Below are positions 18,085-26,681 of a stretch of DNA of 64,000 bases, piece after piece. Numbering within the stretch: position 1 is the stretch's first letter; each line of letters begins with the position of its first letter. This stretch comes from Sphingobium sp. KCTC 72723 (lineage in GTDB: Bacteria; Pseudomonadota; Alphaproteobacteria; Sphingomonadales; Sphingomonadaceae), in assembly GCF_014280435.1 (NCBI RefSeq), contig NZ_CP060388.1, positions 496,001-560,000 of the forward strand, written 5' to 3'. A program made the position numbers and the translations under genes. A model generated the notes under the pieces. The model saw nothing but the letters and a program-made list of their open reading frames with translations. It made no database searches and was not told where the DNA came from.

Positions 18085-18573
18085 ATGTCGTTCGAGCATG
18101 ACTTGCTGGCGATTCTGCCACGGCTGCGGCGCTTCGCCGCCAGCCTGTCGCGGAATCGCGTCGATGGCGACGACCTGTGCCAGGCGGCGCTCGAACGTGC
18201 GCTCAAATCGCGCGACCAGTGGCAGCCCGGCACCCGCCTCGACAGCTGGATATATCGGATCATGCGCAATCTTTGGATAGATCAGGCCCGCGCCCGCCAA
18301 CGCGCCGCGCGCACCTTCGCGTCGGAGGAAGCGGGTATGAATATCGGCCATGCGGGCGACCGCGACGTGGAAAGTCATGTCATGCTGTCGGACGTGGAGC
18401 GCGCGATGCAGGCACTTCCCCCCGAACAGCGCGAAGCTATCGCCCTCGTCGCGGTGGAGGGGCTTTCCTACAAGGATGCCGCCGCCGTGCTGGGGGTGCC
18501 GATCGGCACGCTGACATCGCGGCTGGTGCGCGGGCGCGGGGCGCTGATCGAATTGATGGGGGAAGCGGCATGA
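18085..18573 (+). CDS. ECF-type RNA polymerase sigma factor
   Basis: A 162-residue sigma-70 family factor with only regions 2 and 4. Region 2 (about 10-80) has DDLCQAALERAL and TRLDSWIYRIMRNLWIDQAR. Region 4 (about 105-155) has LPPEQREAIALVAVEGLSY, then a helix-turn-helix KDAAAVLGVPIGTLTSRL. GGAGG lies four bases before the ATG at 18085, which decides the start over an in-frame upstream Met. Its stop overlaps the anti-sigma ATG (ATGA), the usual sign of stoichiometric co-translation. Confidence 0.93.
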   Translation: MSFEHDLLAILPRLRRFAASLSRNRVDGDDLCQAALERALKSRDQWQPGTRLDSWIYRIMRNLWIDQARARQRAARTFASEEAGMNIGHAGDRDVESHVMLSDVERAMQALPPEQREAIALVAVEGLSYKDAAAVLGVPIGTLTSRLVRGRGALIELMGEAA

Positions 18574-19268
18574 CCGATATCGACGAAGCGATGCTGATCG
18601 CGCTGGTCGACGGCGAACTGGATGAAGTGACGCGCCGCCGAGTGGAACGCGCCGTGGCGGATGATCCCGCGCTGGCCGCGCGCCTCACCGCCCATCGGCA
18701 ATTGCGCGAACGCTTGTCTGGCCATTACGCCCCGATCGCACAGGAACCCGTGCCGTCCGCCATGCGCATGTTGCTGGATGAAGGCGCGGTGGTCACGCCC
18801 ATCGCTCGCCCGGCGGCGCGCTGGCGCGGTTGGGCGATGGGCGGGGCGATTGCCGCCAGCCTCGCTCTGGGCCTCAGCCTTGGCCGCCTGACAGGCGAGC
18901 AAACCGGCCCTATCGCCCTCAACGATGGCGTCATGGTGGCGCAGGGCGCGTTGGCGCAAGCCCTCGAAACCCAACTCGCTTCTGCGCCCGGCGATGCCGC
19001 CGTGCGCATCGGCCTGACCTTCCGGCGCAAAGGTGGCGGTTGGTGTCGCAGCTTCGACGGCGCGGTGGCAGGCGTCGCCTGCCGCGAACGGCAGGGCTGG
19101 CAGGTGCAGCAGGCGCTGCCCGGCGCAGGGCAGGGGCAGGGCGGGGCGACGTACCGTCAGGCATCCTCGTCCGACGCGCGCGTCATGGCGACCATAGACG
19201 CGCTGGCCGACGGCGCGCCCGTGGACGCGGCGGGCGAAATTAGGGCAAGGCAATCGGACTGGCGTTGA
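18570..19268 (+). CDS. Membrane anti-sigma factor
   Basis: A 232-residue protein. The N-terminal cytoplasmic part (1-85) has the anti-sigma pattern LIALVDGELDEVTRRRVERA, with no zinc-binding HxxxCxxC. One membrane segment is at about 87-107 (AMGGAIAASLALGLSLGRL). The periplasmic part contains two cysteines (GGWCRSFDGA and GVACRERQGW) that could form a disulphide. It is translationally coupled to the sigma gene. Its 3' end overlaps the convergent STN gene by 29 bp. Signal release would need a periplasmic cue; the neighbouring secreted S8 protease and STN protein are candidates. Confidence 0.85.
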   Translation: MTDIDEAMLIALVDGELDEVTRRRVERAVADDPALAARLTAHRQLRERLSGHYAPIAQEPVPSAMRMLLDEGAVVTPIARPAARWRGWAMGGAIAASLALGLSLGRLTGEQTGPIALNDGVMVAQGALAQALETQLASAPGDAAVRIGLTFRRKGGGWCRSFDGAVAGVACRERQGWQVQQALPGAGQGQGGATYRQASSSDARVMATIDALADGAPVDAAGEIRARQSDWR

Positions 19269-19665
19269 CCCCGCCGGGCAGGTCCACTCGCGCAATGTCC
19301 CGCGACGGCATGTCCTGCTGCGATACGCCCCGGCTCGCAGAACTGGCGAGCGCGATCACGCCGACGCCTGCCTGCGTGATTTTCAGGTTCGTTCCCGCCA
19401 GCAACCGCTGCAAGGCATCCTGCGTCGATAACCAGCCGAGAATCCGTCGGCTGCGGATCGGCGCGACTTCATCGAAGGGGAACAGGATACGCACCCCCGA
19501 TTGCGCCGACAATTTACGCAACGCGCTGCTGAGCGACTGGACGTGAATGTCGAACTTGTGCCGTTGGGTCAGGGCGATGTCCTGCCGCTCCGCCGCCATC
19601 GCGGGCAGGGCAGGCATCAGGCAGGCTGCCAGGCAAAGGGCGATCAGGGTCGGGACCGCACGCAT
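19240..19665 (-). CDS. Small secreted STN-domain protein
   Basis: A 141-residue protein. A signal peptide (about 1-24, ending PAMAA) precedes an STN (secretin/TonB short N-terminus) domain at about 38-110: FDIHVQSLSSALRKLSAQSG, then a GWLSTQDALQRLLAGT stretch. In FecA-type receptors this domain passes a signal to an anti-sigma factor. Here it is not attached to a TonB barrel, so it is a free-standing module. It is convergent with the anti-sigma gene and lies 77 bp behind dcd on the same strand. Confidence 0.85.
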   Translation of the reverse strand: MRAVPTLIALCLAACLMPALPAMAAERQDIALTQRHKFDIHVQSLSSALRKLSAQSGVRILFPFDEVAPIRSRRILGWLSTQDALQRLLAGTNLKITQAGVGVIALASSASRGVSQQDMPSRDIARVDLPGGVNASPIALP

Positions 19666-19742
19666 GAAACATTCCTTCGGATGGCGGCATTATGTACCGC
19701 TTCACCCACCGAAACGAAGCAGGAACGCTAATCCGCCAGTCG

Positions 19743-20297
19743 TTACAGGCGGGGCAACGTGACCCCTTGTTGCCCCATATATTTGCCCGCCCGGTCGGCA
19801 TAGCTGACCTCGCACGGTTCATTGCCTTGCAGGAACAGGAACTGGCACGCGCCCTCATTGGCGTAGATTTTGGCGGGCAGCGGCGTGGTGTTGGAAAATT
19901 CCAGCGTCACATGCCCTTCCCAACCCGGCTCCAGCGGCGTGACGTTCACGATGATGCCGCACCGCGCATAAGTGGATTTGCCAAGGCAGATGACCAGCAC
20001 GTCGCGCGGCACCCGGAAATATTCCACCGTGCGGGCGAGTGCGAAGCTGTTGGGCGGGATGATGCAGCAGTCGGTCTTGCGGTCGACGAAGCTGTTGGTG
20101 TCGAAATTCTTGGGATCGACGATGGTGCTGTCGATATTGGTGAAAATCTTGAACTCGTCCGCCACCCGTGCGTCATAGCCATAGGAGGACAGGCCATAAC
20201 TGATGCACCCGTCGCGCCGTTGGCTCTCCACGAACGGCTCGATCATGCCGTTGGTCAGCGCCTGTTCGCGAATCCATTTGTCCGATTGTATCGCCAT
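19743..20297 (-). CDS. dcd: dCTP deaminase
   Basis: A 184-residue trimeric deaminase converting dCTP to dUTP for dTTP synthesis. Family motifs are [16 protein letters not shown] near residue 30, [26 protein letters not shown] and [20 protein letters not shown] chose the ATG at 20297 (MAIQSDKWI), which is the conserved family start. Only 7 bp separate it from cdd upstream, forming a pyrimidine pair. Confidence 0.96.
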   Translation of the reverse strand: MAIQSDKWIREQALTNGMIEPFVESQRRDGCISYGLSSYGYDARVADEFKIFTNIDSTIVDPKNFDTNSFVDRKTDCCIIPPNSFALARTVEYFRVPRDVLVICLGKSTYARCGIIVNVTPLEPGWEGHVTLEFSNTTPLPAKIYANEGACQFLFLQGNEPCEVSYADRAGKYMGQQGVTLPRL

Positions 20298-20304
20298 GGC
20301 TGGT

Positions 20305-20769
20305 TCAGCTATTCCTGATGGGGGTGATGCCCAGGTCTGCGGGACCGAAGGCATGGGGCAAAAGATCGGCGACCCGATATTGTGTGATGCGGCTGCCCGA
20401 AGGTGTCGCGCAATAGATGGCCAGCACGCGCCCCGCCATCTGCTCGGCCTCGTTCATGACCTGACGGCACCGCCCGCATGGCGTCACCAGCGCTTCATCG
20501 CTTGCGTCCATCGCGCCGCCCACGACAGCGACAGAGACAATGTCGGCAAAGCGTCCCTGCGCGTTGACGGTCGCCAGCGCCACCGTTTCCGCGCATAGCG
20601 ACAGGCCGTAACTGGCATTTTCGAAATTGCACCCGGTCACGATGCTGCCGTCGGTCAGGCGCACCGCCGCCCCTACGGCAAAGCGGCTATAGGGCGCATG
20701 GGCGTTGGCCATCGCCCCGCGCGCGGATGCGATCAATATGTCCACGTCGCTGTCGCGTTCGTTCGTCAT
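20305..20769 (-). CDS. cdd: Cytidine deaminase
   Basis: A 154-residue zinc enzyme deaminating cytidine and deoxycytidine. The zinc site is CAETVALA (Cys, with catalytic Glu) and TPCGRCRQV. The substrate motif [13 protein letters not shown] is intact. Its ATG overlaps the stop of the GH25-like gene (ATGA), so translation is coupled. With dcd behind it, this is a pyrimidine salvage pair. Confidence 0.94.
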   Translation of the reverse strand: MTNERDSDVDILIASARGAMANAHAPYSRFAVGAAVRLTDGSIVTGCNFENASYGLSLCAETVALATVNAQGRFADIVSVAVVGGAMDASDEALVTPCGRCRQVMNEAEQMAGRVLAIYCATPSGSRITQYRVADLLPHAFGPADLGITPIRNS

Positions 20770-21458
20770 GGCGCCACCACATCCCATCTCACCGGCCCGT
20801 CGACCCCGTCGATATGCCGCATGTCGCTGGCTGTCCACATCACCCACGGCCTGGTCGCATAATCGGGGGGAAAGAAATTGCCGTCCAGCCACAATGTCCG
20901 GTTGATCCCCGATCCGACATCATATTGTGCGTCGAAATCGGGCGTGACGTTCAGCAGCACCGTCTTGCCCGCATGGCTTTCGATCAGGTTGATCAGCGTG
21001 TTGAGTTCCGACAGCATCTGGTCGCGCCCCGGTCGCACGACGCATGTCCCATCGAACGCCAGCCGGATGACCGGGGGCAGCGCAGCATTGTCGCGCGGCA
21101 CCGTGGTCATGAACCGGGTCGCCTGTTCGGTCGCGCGGCGGCACGGGTTGAACTCCAGCATCGCGCCATAACGCATCCCTGCGGCCCGCACCCCGCGCCA
21201 GTTGGCGGCAAAGGCACGGTCACGCAATTCCGCGCCCCGCGCCGCGCGAATATAGGCAAAGTCGGCCCCCTGCGCCGCCAGCGTTCCCCAATCGATCGCG
21301 CCATCGTCCGCGCTGATCGTCACCCCCTGCACCGGATATTGGTCGCGCGCAGGCGCCCAGTTGCGCGCATAGACCAACGCCGCCACGCCCAGCATCGCCA
21401 GCACGGCCACCACCAGCCCGGCGCGGACGATCAGTCCGCCAAAGGTCAGCCGCGACAT
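20766..21458 (-). CDS. Membrane-anchored GH25-like protein with missing catalytic acids
   Basis: A 230-residue protein with one N-terminal membrane segment (about 10-31) and a GH25 (lysozyme) fold: ISADDGAIDWGTLAAQG, FAYIRAARGAELRDRAFAAN, GMRYGAMLEFNPC, TVLLNVTPDFD. Active GH25 enzymes carry DxE after the PPVLD strand; here the position reads PPVIRLAFDG, so both acids appear replaced. The first aspartate in the usual GIDVS strand is also changed (GVTIS). It may bind peptidoglycan without cutting it. It lies between UPF0262 and cdd in a tightly packed minus-strand operon. Confidence 0.75.
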   Translation of the reverse strand: MSRLTFGGLIVRAGLVVAVLAMLGVAALVYARNWAPARDQYPVQGVTISADDGAIDWGTLAAQGADFAYIRAARGAELRDRAFAANWRGVRAAGMRYGAMLEFNPCRRATEQATRFMTTVPRDNAALPPVIRLAFDGTCVVRPGRDQMLSELNTLINLIESHAGKTVLLNVTPDFDAQYDVGSGINRTLWLDGNFFPPDYATRPWVMWTASDMRHIDGVDGPVRWDVVAP

Positions 21459-21463
21459 TATTC

Positions 21464-21946
21464 CTACCCCTTGATATGCAAAACGCAGATCAGCGTGAAC
21501 AGCCGGCGCGCCGTGTCGAAATCGACGGCGATCTTGCCCTCCAGCCGCTCGATCAGCATGTCGGCGGCATCATTGTGGATACCGCGCCGCGCCATGTCGA
21601 CCGTTTCGATCTGCGCCGGGGATGCATTGCTGATCGCCTGATAATAGCTGTCGCAAATGGCGAAATATTCGCGGATCGGTCGCCGGAAACGGCCCAGACC
21701 CAGGATGATCGCTTCCAGTGGCGCATCATCTTCCCGGTTGATGGCAATGACCAGCCGCCCGTCCTCGACCCGCAGCACGACCTTGTAGGGACCGGCATAG
21801 CCATCGGCATGGACCCGCTGCGGCGCGAAGTGATTATCTTCCAGCAGGTCGAATATGGCGATGCGCCGTTCCTGCTCCACATCGGCGTTGCGCCACAGGA
21901 TCGTGCGCTGGTCCAACTGGATATCTATGATGCGCGGATCGGCCAT
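21464..21946 (-). CDS. UPF0262 family protein
   Basis: A 160-residue protein of an alphaproteobacterial family of unknown function. Recognisable stretches are RIIDIQLDQRTILWRN, EQERRIAIFDLLEDN and the conserved middle GRFRRPIREYFAICDSYY. No signal peptide or membrane segment is seen. The ATG at 21946 was preferred to one four codons upstream. It is the first gene of the UPF0262-GH25-cdd-dcd run and is divergent from dnaB. Confidence 0.85.
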   Translation of the reverse strand: MADPRIIDIQLDQRTILWRNADVEQERRIAIFDLLEDNHFAPQRVHADGYAGPYKVVLRVEDGRLVIAINREDDAPLEAIILGLGRFRRPIREYFAICDSYYQAISNASPAQIETVDMARRGIHNDAADMLIERLEGKIAVDFDTARRLFTLICVLHIKG

Positions 21947-22061
21947 GGTGCAAGCCAACAGTCAGTGCGGCGGCGCGCGCATAAATGCAAGCGGGACTTA
22001 TCCACAGATGCTTTGCGCGTCCGCCCTTGCGCTGTGCGCGCGGCAGGTGGAATAGGGGGCC

Positions 22062-23546
22062 ATGGTCGAACTGCTGAAAATCAATACCGCCGAAACGGGC
22101 GGCACCGAATTGCCGCGCAATGTGGAGGCGGAGGCTGCGCTGCTGGGCGCACTGATGATCGACAACCGCATTGCCGAAGACGTGCAGTTGCGGATCAAGT
22201 CGGAACATTTTTTCGAGCCGCTCCATGGCCGCATCTACGACGCGATCATGCGCCTGCTGGACAAGGACATGGTCGCCAATCCGGTGACGCTCAAACCCAT
22301 GCTGGAGCAGGATCCGGCGCTGAAAGAACTGGGCGGCCCGGCCTATCTGGCGCAACTGACCGGCAATGGCGCGGCGCTGATCGGCGCGCGGGACTTCGCG
22401 ATCCAGATTTACGACCTCGCGCTGCTGCGCCAGCTTGTCAGTGTCGGGCGCGAACTGGTTGAAAACGCAATGGACACCAGCGAGGAAGTCAATCCGCGCG
22501 AACAGATAGAGGCGGCCGAAGTCGCCCTCTACAAAGTGTCCGAAGGGGAGGGCGAAAGTGGTTCGGTCAAGAGCTTCCTGACCGCCTCCACGCTGGCGGT
22601 GCAGGTCGCCGAACGCGCGCTGAACAGCGGCGGCCATGTGTCGGGCATTACCACGGGCATCAACAGCCTGAACGCGAAGATCGGTGGTCTGCACAATTCG
22701 GACTTGATGATTTTGGCGGGTCGTCCGGGTATGGGCAAGACGTCGCTGGCCACCAACATCGCCTATAATGCTGCGTCACGATGGCTGCGCGACAATGCAG
22801 ACGGCATCCCGCCGGAAAAGAATATGGGGGCCAAAACCGCCTTCTTTTCGCTCGAAATGTCCGCCGATCAGCTTGCGACCCGCGTGCTGGCGGAACAGTC
22901 CGGCATCAGCGGCGAAGCGCTGCGCATGGGCAAGATCAGCCGTGCCGATTTTCAGAACCTGTCGCGTGCCGCCCGCGAATTGCAGGAACTGCCGCTCTAT
23001 ATCGACGATACGCCCGGCCTGACGATCGCTGCGCTACGCACCCGTGCCCGCCGGTTGAAACGGCGCCATGATGTCGGTTTCATCGTGGTCGATTATCTCC
23101 AGTTGCTGCAAGGCACCGGGCGCGGCAACGAAAATCGCGTGAACGAAATCTCGGAAATTTCGCGCGGGTTGAAGACGCTGGCCAAGGAACTGCACGTCCC
23201 CGTGCTGGCCCTGTCGCAGCTGAGCCGTGCGGTCGAACAGCGTGAGGACAAGCGGCCCCAGCTATCCGATCTGCGTGAATCCGGATCGATCGAGCAGGAC
23301 GCGGACATGGTCTGGTTCGTGTTTCGTGAGGATTATTACGAAGCGGCCAAGGAACCCAAGCCCGACGACGAATCCGCCTATGCGATCTGGAAAGAGAATA
23401 TGGAGCGAATCTATGGCCTGGCCGAAGTCATCATCGCCAAGCAGCGGCACGGTTCGACTGGCCGCATCCGTATGAAGTTCGACGCGAAAATCACGCGCTT
23501 CTCGGACGTTGCCGACGATAGCTATCAGGACATGGATATCGAGTGA
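22062..23546 (+). CDS. dnaB: Replicative DNA helicase DnaB
   Basis: A 494-residue hexameric helicase that unwinds the fork ahead of the replisome. The N-terminal domain (about 15-120) starts LPRNVEAEAALLGALMID. The RecA-like core has Walker A AGRPGMGKTSLA (near 225), Walker B GFIVVDYLQLLQG (near 340), and LSQLSRAVEQRED with SDLRESGSIEQDADMV. Length is typical and there is no intein. It is monocistronic, followed by a long palindromic repeat. Confidence 0.97.
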   Translation: MVELLKINTAETGGTELPRNVEAEAALLGALMIDNRIAEDVQLRIKSEHFFEPLHGRIYDAIMRLLDKDMVANPVTLKPMLEQDPALKELGGPAYLAQLTGNGAALIGARDFAIQIYDLALLRQLVSVGRELVENAMDTSEEVNPREQIEAAEVALYKVSEGEGESGSVKSFLTASTLAVQVAERALNSGGHVSGITTGINSLNAKIGGLHNSDLMILAGRPGMGKTSLATNIAYNAASRWLRDNADGIPPEKNMGAKTAFFSLEMSADQLATRVLAEQSGISGEALRMGKISRADFQNLSRAARELQELPLYIDDTPGLTIAALRTRARRLKRRHDVGFIVVDYLQLLQGTGRGNENRVNEISEISRGLKTLAKELHVPVLALSQLSRAVEQREDKRPQLSDLRESGSIEQDADMVWFVFREDYYEAAKEPKPDDESAYAIWKENMERIYGLAEVIIAKQRHGSTGRIRMKFDAKITRFSDVADDSYQDMDIE

Positions 23547-23548
23547 GT

Positions 23549-23647
23549 AAATCCTCCCCTGACAGGGGAGGGGCGTCACCCTCTCAATAAGGCGACACCC
23601 CTCCGTCAGCACGTCGTGCTGCCACCTCCCCTGTCAGCGGAGGATTT
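23549..23647. repeat. Long imperfect palindrome between dnaB and the DUF885 gene
   Basis: Arms at 23549-23572 and 23624-23647 are complementary at nearly every position (AAATCCTCC outermost). An inner hairpin around AGCACGTCGTGCT makes a cruciform-like element. It occupies the whole gap between convergent genes, so it may terminate both, and it resembles the intergenic palindromes that are often dispersed in sphingomonad genomes. Confidence 0.65.
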
Positions 23648-23651
23648 GAAA

Positions 23652-25454
23652 CTAAGCCATCTTGGCCCGCGCGGCGACGCGCTTCTCCAGCATCGACAAC
23701 GGCATCGCGCCTTCTTCAAGAATGGCGTGGAACTGCTTGAGATCGAAGCGATTCCCCATCGCGGCCTGCGCGTCGTTTCGCGCCTTGGTCCAGACGCCAT
23801 GGCCGACCTTGTAACTGGTCGCCTGACCCGGCTGGGTGCAATAACGCTCAACCTCACGCTGGCAGCGGGCAGGGGTGAAGCCCGTCTTTTCGACCATATA
23901 GGCCGTGGCCTTCTCCCGGCTCCACTGCTTGGCGTGGATGCCGGTGTCGACCACGAGCCGCGCCGCGCGGAACAGGAAGGATTGCAGATAGCCCGCCCGA
24001 TCCAGCGGCGTCGCATAGCCTTTCAACTCGTCCGACAATTGTTCGGCATAGAGCGCCCAGCCTTCGCTATAGGCGCTCATGAAGGCGGTCTTGCGCAGCA
24101 TCGGCACGTCGCCCGCCGTCTGCGCAGTCGAAATCTGCAAGTGATGCCCCGGCACCCCTTCATGATAGTTGAGCGCAGGCAGCGTATATTTGGGCCAGTC
24201 GCCAATTTCCTTCAGGTTGATGAAGAAAATCGCCGGGCGCGTGCCGTCCAATGCGGCGCGGTTATAATAGCCGTTCGATGCACCATCCTGAATCTCCACC
24301 GGCACCGCCCGAATTTCCAGCGGCGTGTCGGGAATGGTCGCGAACGCCAGCGGCAGTTTCGCCTGCATCAGCTTGGCTTCGGCATTGAGCGCCGCGATCA
24401 GGTCCGTGCGGCCCTGCGCCGTATCGGGATAGACCTGCGACGGGTCGGCGTTCAGCGCCGCCAGCCGCTCGCCGATCGTCCCCTTGGTATAGCCTGCTGC
24501 TTGCAGGATGGTGTTGAGCTGCGCGCTGATGTCGGCGACCTGTTCCACACCCATGGCATGAATCGCCCCGGCCGACAGGTCGGTCGTGGTCGCGCTCTTG
24601 AGCGCCGCAGCATAAATTTCGTCTCCGCGCGGGGTGCGCCACACGCCATCGCCTGCCGCTGTCTTGGGAGCCAGTGCTTCGATCATCGCAATCTGCGCGT
24701 CGAGCGCAGGATAAATGCTCTTGTCCACGATGGCGCTCGCCTGACCCTGCCAATCGCCCGCTATCCCTTTCGCGGCCGCGCGCTTGACCAGTGACTGGAC
24801 CAGACTGCTGGTCGCAGCAGGCTGCCCACGCAATTTCTTCATCTGCACCAATGTCAGGTCCAGCGACCAGCCGGGCGCGAGATAGCCGCGCGCCGCCTCA
24901 TCGCGTTGCAGCGCCGTTTCGGTGCGCAGGTTGCGGGCAAATGCCTCCATCCGCGCCAGATAGGCGTCGCCATCGGCCGCTGCGTTGATCGTATGCGCGG
25001 TGTTCAGGAAATCGGGCGTGGAAAAATAGCTGCCCCCTTGCTGGAAGATGCGATAGGGGCGCACTGCGCTGTTCAGCCCGAATTTGGCCGGAGCGATCGT
25101 CTGCTGGTCCAGCGCATAGATGATCACTTCCAGGTTCAGCCGCTGCGCGTCGGACAGGCTGGCCGATTTGAAGCCCTCCAGTTCCTTGATCGCTGCCTGC
25201 GTATTGGCCAACCGCTTCATCATCGCTGACTTGCTATTGTCGTCCAGCTGGCTCTTGGCCCCGGCCCGCGCGCCCTTGTCCAGTCCCAGGCTGGTGACGA
25301 AGGTCGGCGACAGGTCCAGTTGCCGCTCGAAAATGGTCGCGAACGCCGCCGACAGCCGCGCATCGTCCGCCCCGGCACCTTGGGCAAAGGCACGCGGAGC
25401 AGCGGTAGCGACGGCAATCGCGCCGGTGGAAAGCAGGAAATGACGACGGTCCAT
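23652..25454 (-). CDS. DUF885 family metallohydrolase, exported
   Basis: A 600-residue protein. The N-terminus MDRRHFLLSTGAIAVATAAP is Tat-like (RRHFL). The C-terminal half has the zinc-binding HEGVPGHHLQ motif and SAYSEGWALYAEQL, which are hallmark DUF885 features. Members act as carboxypeptidase- or dipeptidase-like zinc enzymes; substrates are poorly known. Length matches the family. It is the third secreted peptidase-like protein in the first 25 kb (after M28 and S9). Confidence 0.85.
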   Translation of the reverse strand: MDRRHFLLSTGAIAVATAAPRAFAQGAGADDARLSAAFATIFERQLDLSPTFVTSLGLDKGARAGAKSQLDDNSKSAMMKRLANTQAAIKELEGFKSASLSDAQRLNLEVIIYALDQQTIAPAKFGLNSAVRPYRIFQQGGSYFSTPDFLNTAHTINAAADGDAYLARMEAFARNLRTETALQRDEAARGYLAPGWSLDLTLVQMKKLRGQPAATSSLVQSLVKRAAAKGIAGDWQGQASAIVDKSIYPALDAQIAMIEALAPKTAAGDGVWRTPRGDEIYAAALKSATTTDLSAGAIHAMGVEQVADISAQLNTILQAAGYTKGTIGERLAALNADPSQVYPDTAQGRTDLIAALNAEAKLMQAKLPLAFATIPDTPLEIRAVPVEIQDGASNGYYNRAALDGTRPAIFFINLKEIGDWPKYTLPALNYHEGVPGHHLQISTAQTAGDVPMLRKTAFMSAYSEGWALYAEQLSDELKGYATPLDRAGYLQSFLFRAARLVVDTGIHAKQWSREKATAYMVEKTGFTPARCQREVERYCTQPGQATSYKVGHGVWTKARNDAQAAMGNRFDLKQFHAILEEGAMPLSMLEKRVAARAKMA

Positions 25455-25489
25455 GGAATGTTTCCCTTATATTTGCATAAGTGAAACTT

Positions 25490-26401
25490 CTAAACCGTCG
25501 ATGCGATCCGTCCAGTGCTTTGTAACATTGTTGCGTGGCTGTCCGCATCGCTTGAACGGGCCATGGCGGCTGGCGTGCGCAGATGCGCCTCCAGCAGGTC
25601 CAGAATCACGCTGTCCTCCTCCGCATCGAATTTGCGCGCGAACAGGTCCGGGCTGAGCGTCAGGCGCAGCGCGTCGGCGGTCAGGAAGGTGCGCGGGCGC
25701 AGTTTGATGTCGCCATCTGGCACCCAGTCGATCGTGCGTAAATCGTCATTGGCCAATTTTGGCGCGGGAAAGCCATTCATCATCACCGTCTGGAAAAATC
25801 CTTCGTCGGCAATCAATGTCCGGCGATAGAAACGCTTGAACGGATTGGCGCGCGGATCGCGCGTCACGAATGCGCAGAAATCGCGCGTGACCGCTTTCCA
25901 CTGGGTGCCGATATAGGGGGTGATACCACGCATAGCGCGGCGCGGGATGCCGGTGCGGACGATGCGGTTGAACGCTTCCAGGAAATAATGGCTCAATCGG
26001 TTCATCGTGTCGGGGCGCACCGCCTGTTGCGGCACGGCGCGAATGAATTGGGCGCCGTCCTGCTGGCCCAGATAATCGGCGATATAGGCCTGCGATTTCA
26101 GCGGGAAATCCTGCCCGCTCAGGTTGATATAATATTTCCAGTCCGCGCCCATCTGCAACAGTTTTTCCATACCGCGCAATTCGGCATCGACCAGGCTGTA
26201 CCCGCCCCACAACATCTTGCGCGACGGCAGCATGGCAGTGTTGGCATAGGGTTTGAGGAAAGCGGCAATGTCGGCCGTCATCGCCGGCCCGGATCGCTGA
26301 TCGACATGGATCAGATAATGATTGCCCGATGCGTGGATCGCCCGGAACATGCGTTTGAACTGTTCGGGGAAACGGTGAACCAGAATGAGATAAGCGATCA
26401 T
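25490..26401 (-). CDS. GT14-family (core-2/I-branching-like) glycosyltransferase
   Basis: A 303-residue cytosolic glycosyltransferase. Signature stretches are MIAYLILVHRFPEQFKR, IHVDQRSG, MLWGGYSLVDAELRGM and YYINLSGQDFPLKS. The family transfers N-acetylglucosamine or xylose in eukaryotes; bacterial members sit in polysaccharide or glycan pathways with unknown acceptors. The ATG at 26401 was chosen because the family start begins there; the open frame continues upstream without homology. The 280-bp region 26402-26681 upstream holds its promoter, a 13-bp tandem repeat and the cysH terminator, with no gene. Confidence 0.85.
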   Translation of the reverse strand: MIAYLILVHRFPEQFKRMFRAIHASGNHYLIHVDQRSGPAMTADIAAFLKPYANTAMLPSRKMLWGGYSLVDAELRGMEKLLQMGADWKYYINLSGQDFPLKSQAYIADYLGQQDGAQFIRAVPQQAVRPDTMNRLSHYFLEAFNRIVRTGIPRRAMRGITPYIGTQWKAVTRDFCAFVTRDPRANPFKRFYRRTLIADEGFFQTVMMNGFPAPKLANDDLRTIDWVPDGDIKLRPRTFLTADALRLTLSPDLFARKFDAEEDSVILDLLEAHLRTPAAMARSSDADSHATMLQSTGRIASTV

Positions 26402-26604
26402 GCAAGGCGTACTCCATCGGACGCACACCGGCCCAACGGTCGATGCGGTGCAGGTGTTTCCAGCCTTTTGGAAAGGGATCGAGCCAAGGGGACCGACCGG
26501 CATAAGGGGTTCAGGGCGAAGCGAGGCCGCTTCGGGACATATGCCGAAACCTCCATATAGGGACGACATGCGGGGATTCTTAGAGGGCGACGAAAATCAG
26601 CGCC

Positions 26605-26630
26605 CCAGATGCAAAAGCCAGATGCAAAAG
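26605..26630. repeat. 13-bp tandem repeat, two copies
   Basis: CCAGATGCAAAAG is repeated exactly at 26605-26617 and 26618-26630, directly beside the cysH terminator. The second copy supplies the T-run of that terminator on the minus strand. Confidence 0.8.
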
Positions 26631-26656
26631 AGCGCCGCCTTTGCCCGGCGGCGCTC
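26626..26656 (-). terminator. Terminator of the sulfur-assimilation operon
   Basis: GAGCGCCGCC (26630-26639) and its exact complement (26647-26656) make a 10-bp stem with a 7-base loop, followed on the minus strand by TTTT. It lies 25 bases past the cysH stop. Confidence 0.85.
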
Positions 26657-26681
26657 CCTGCATGTTCCCACTAACGGTCGA

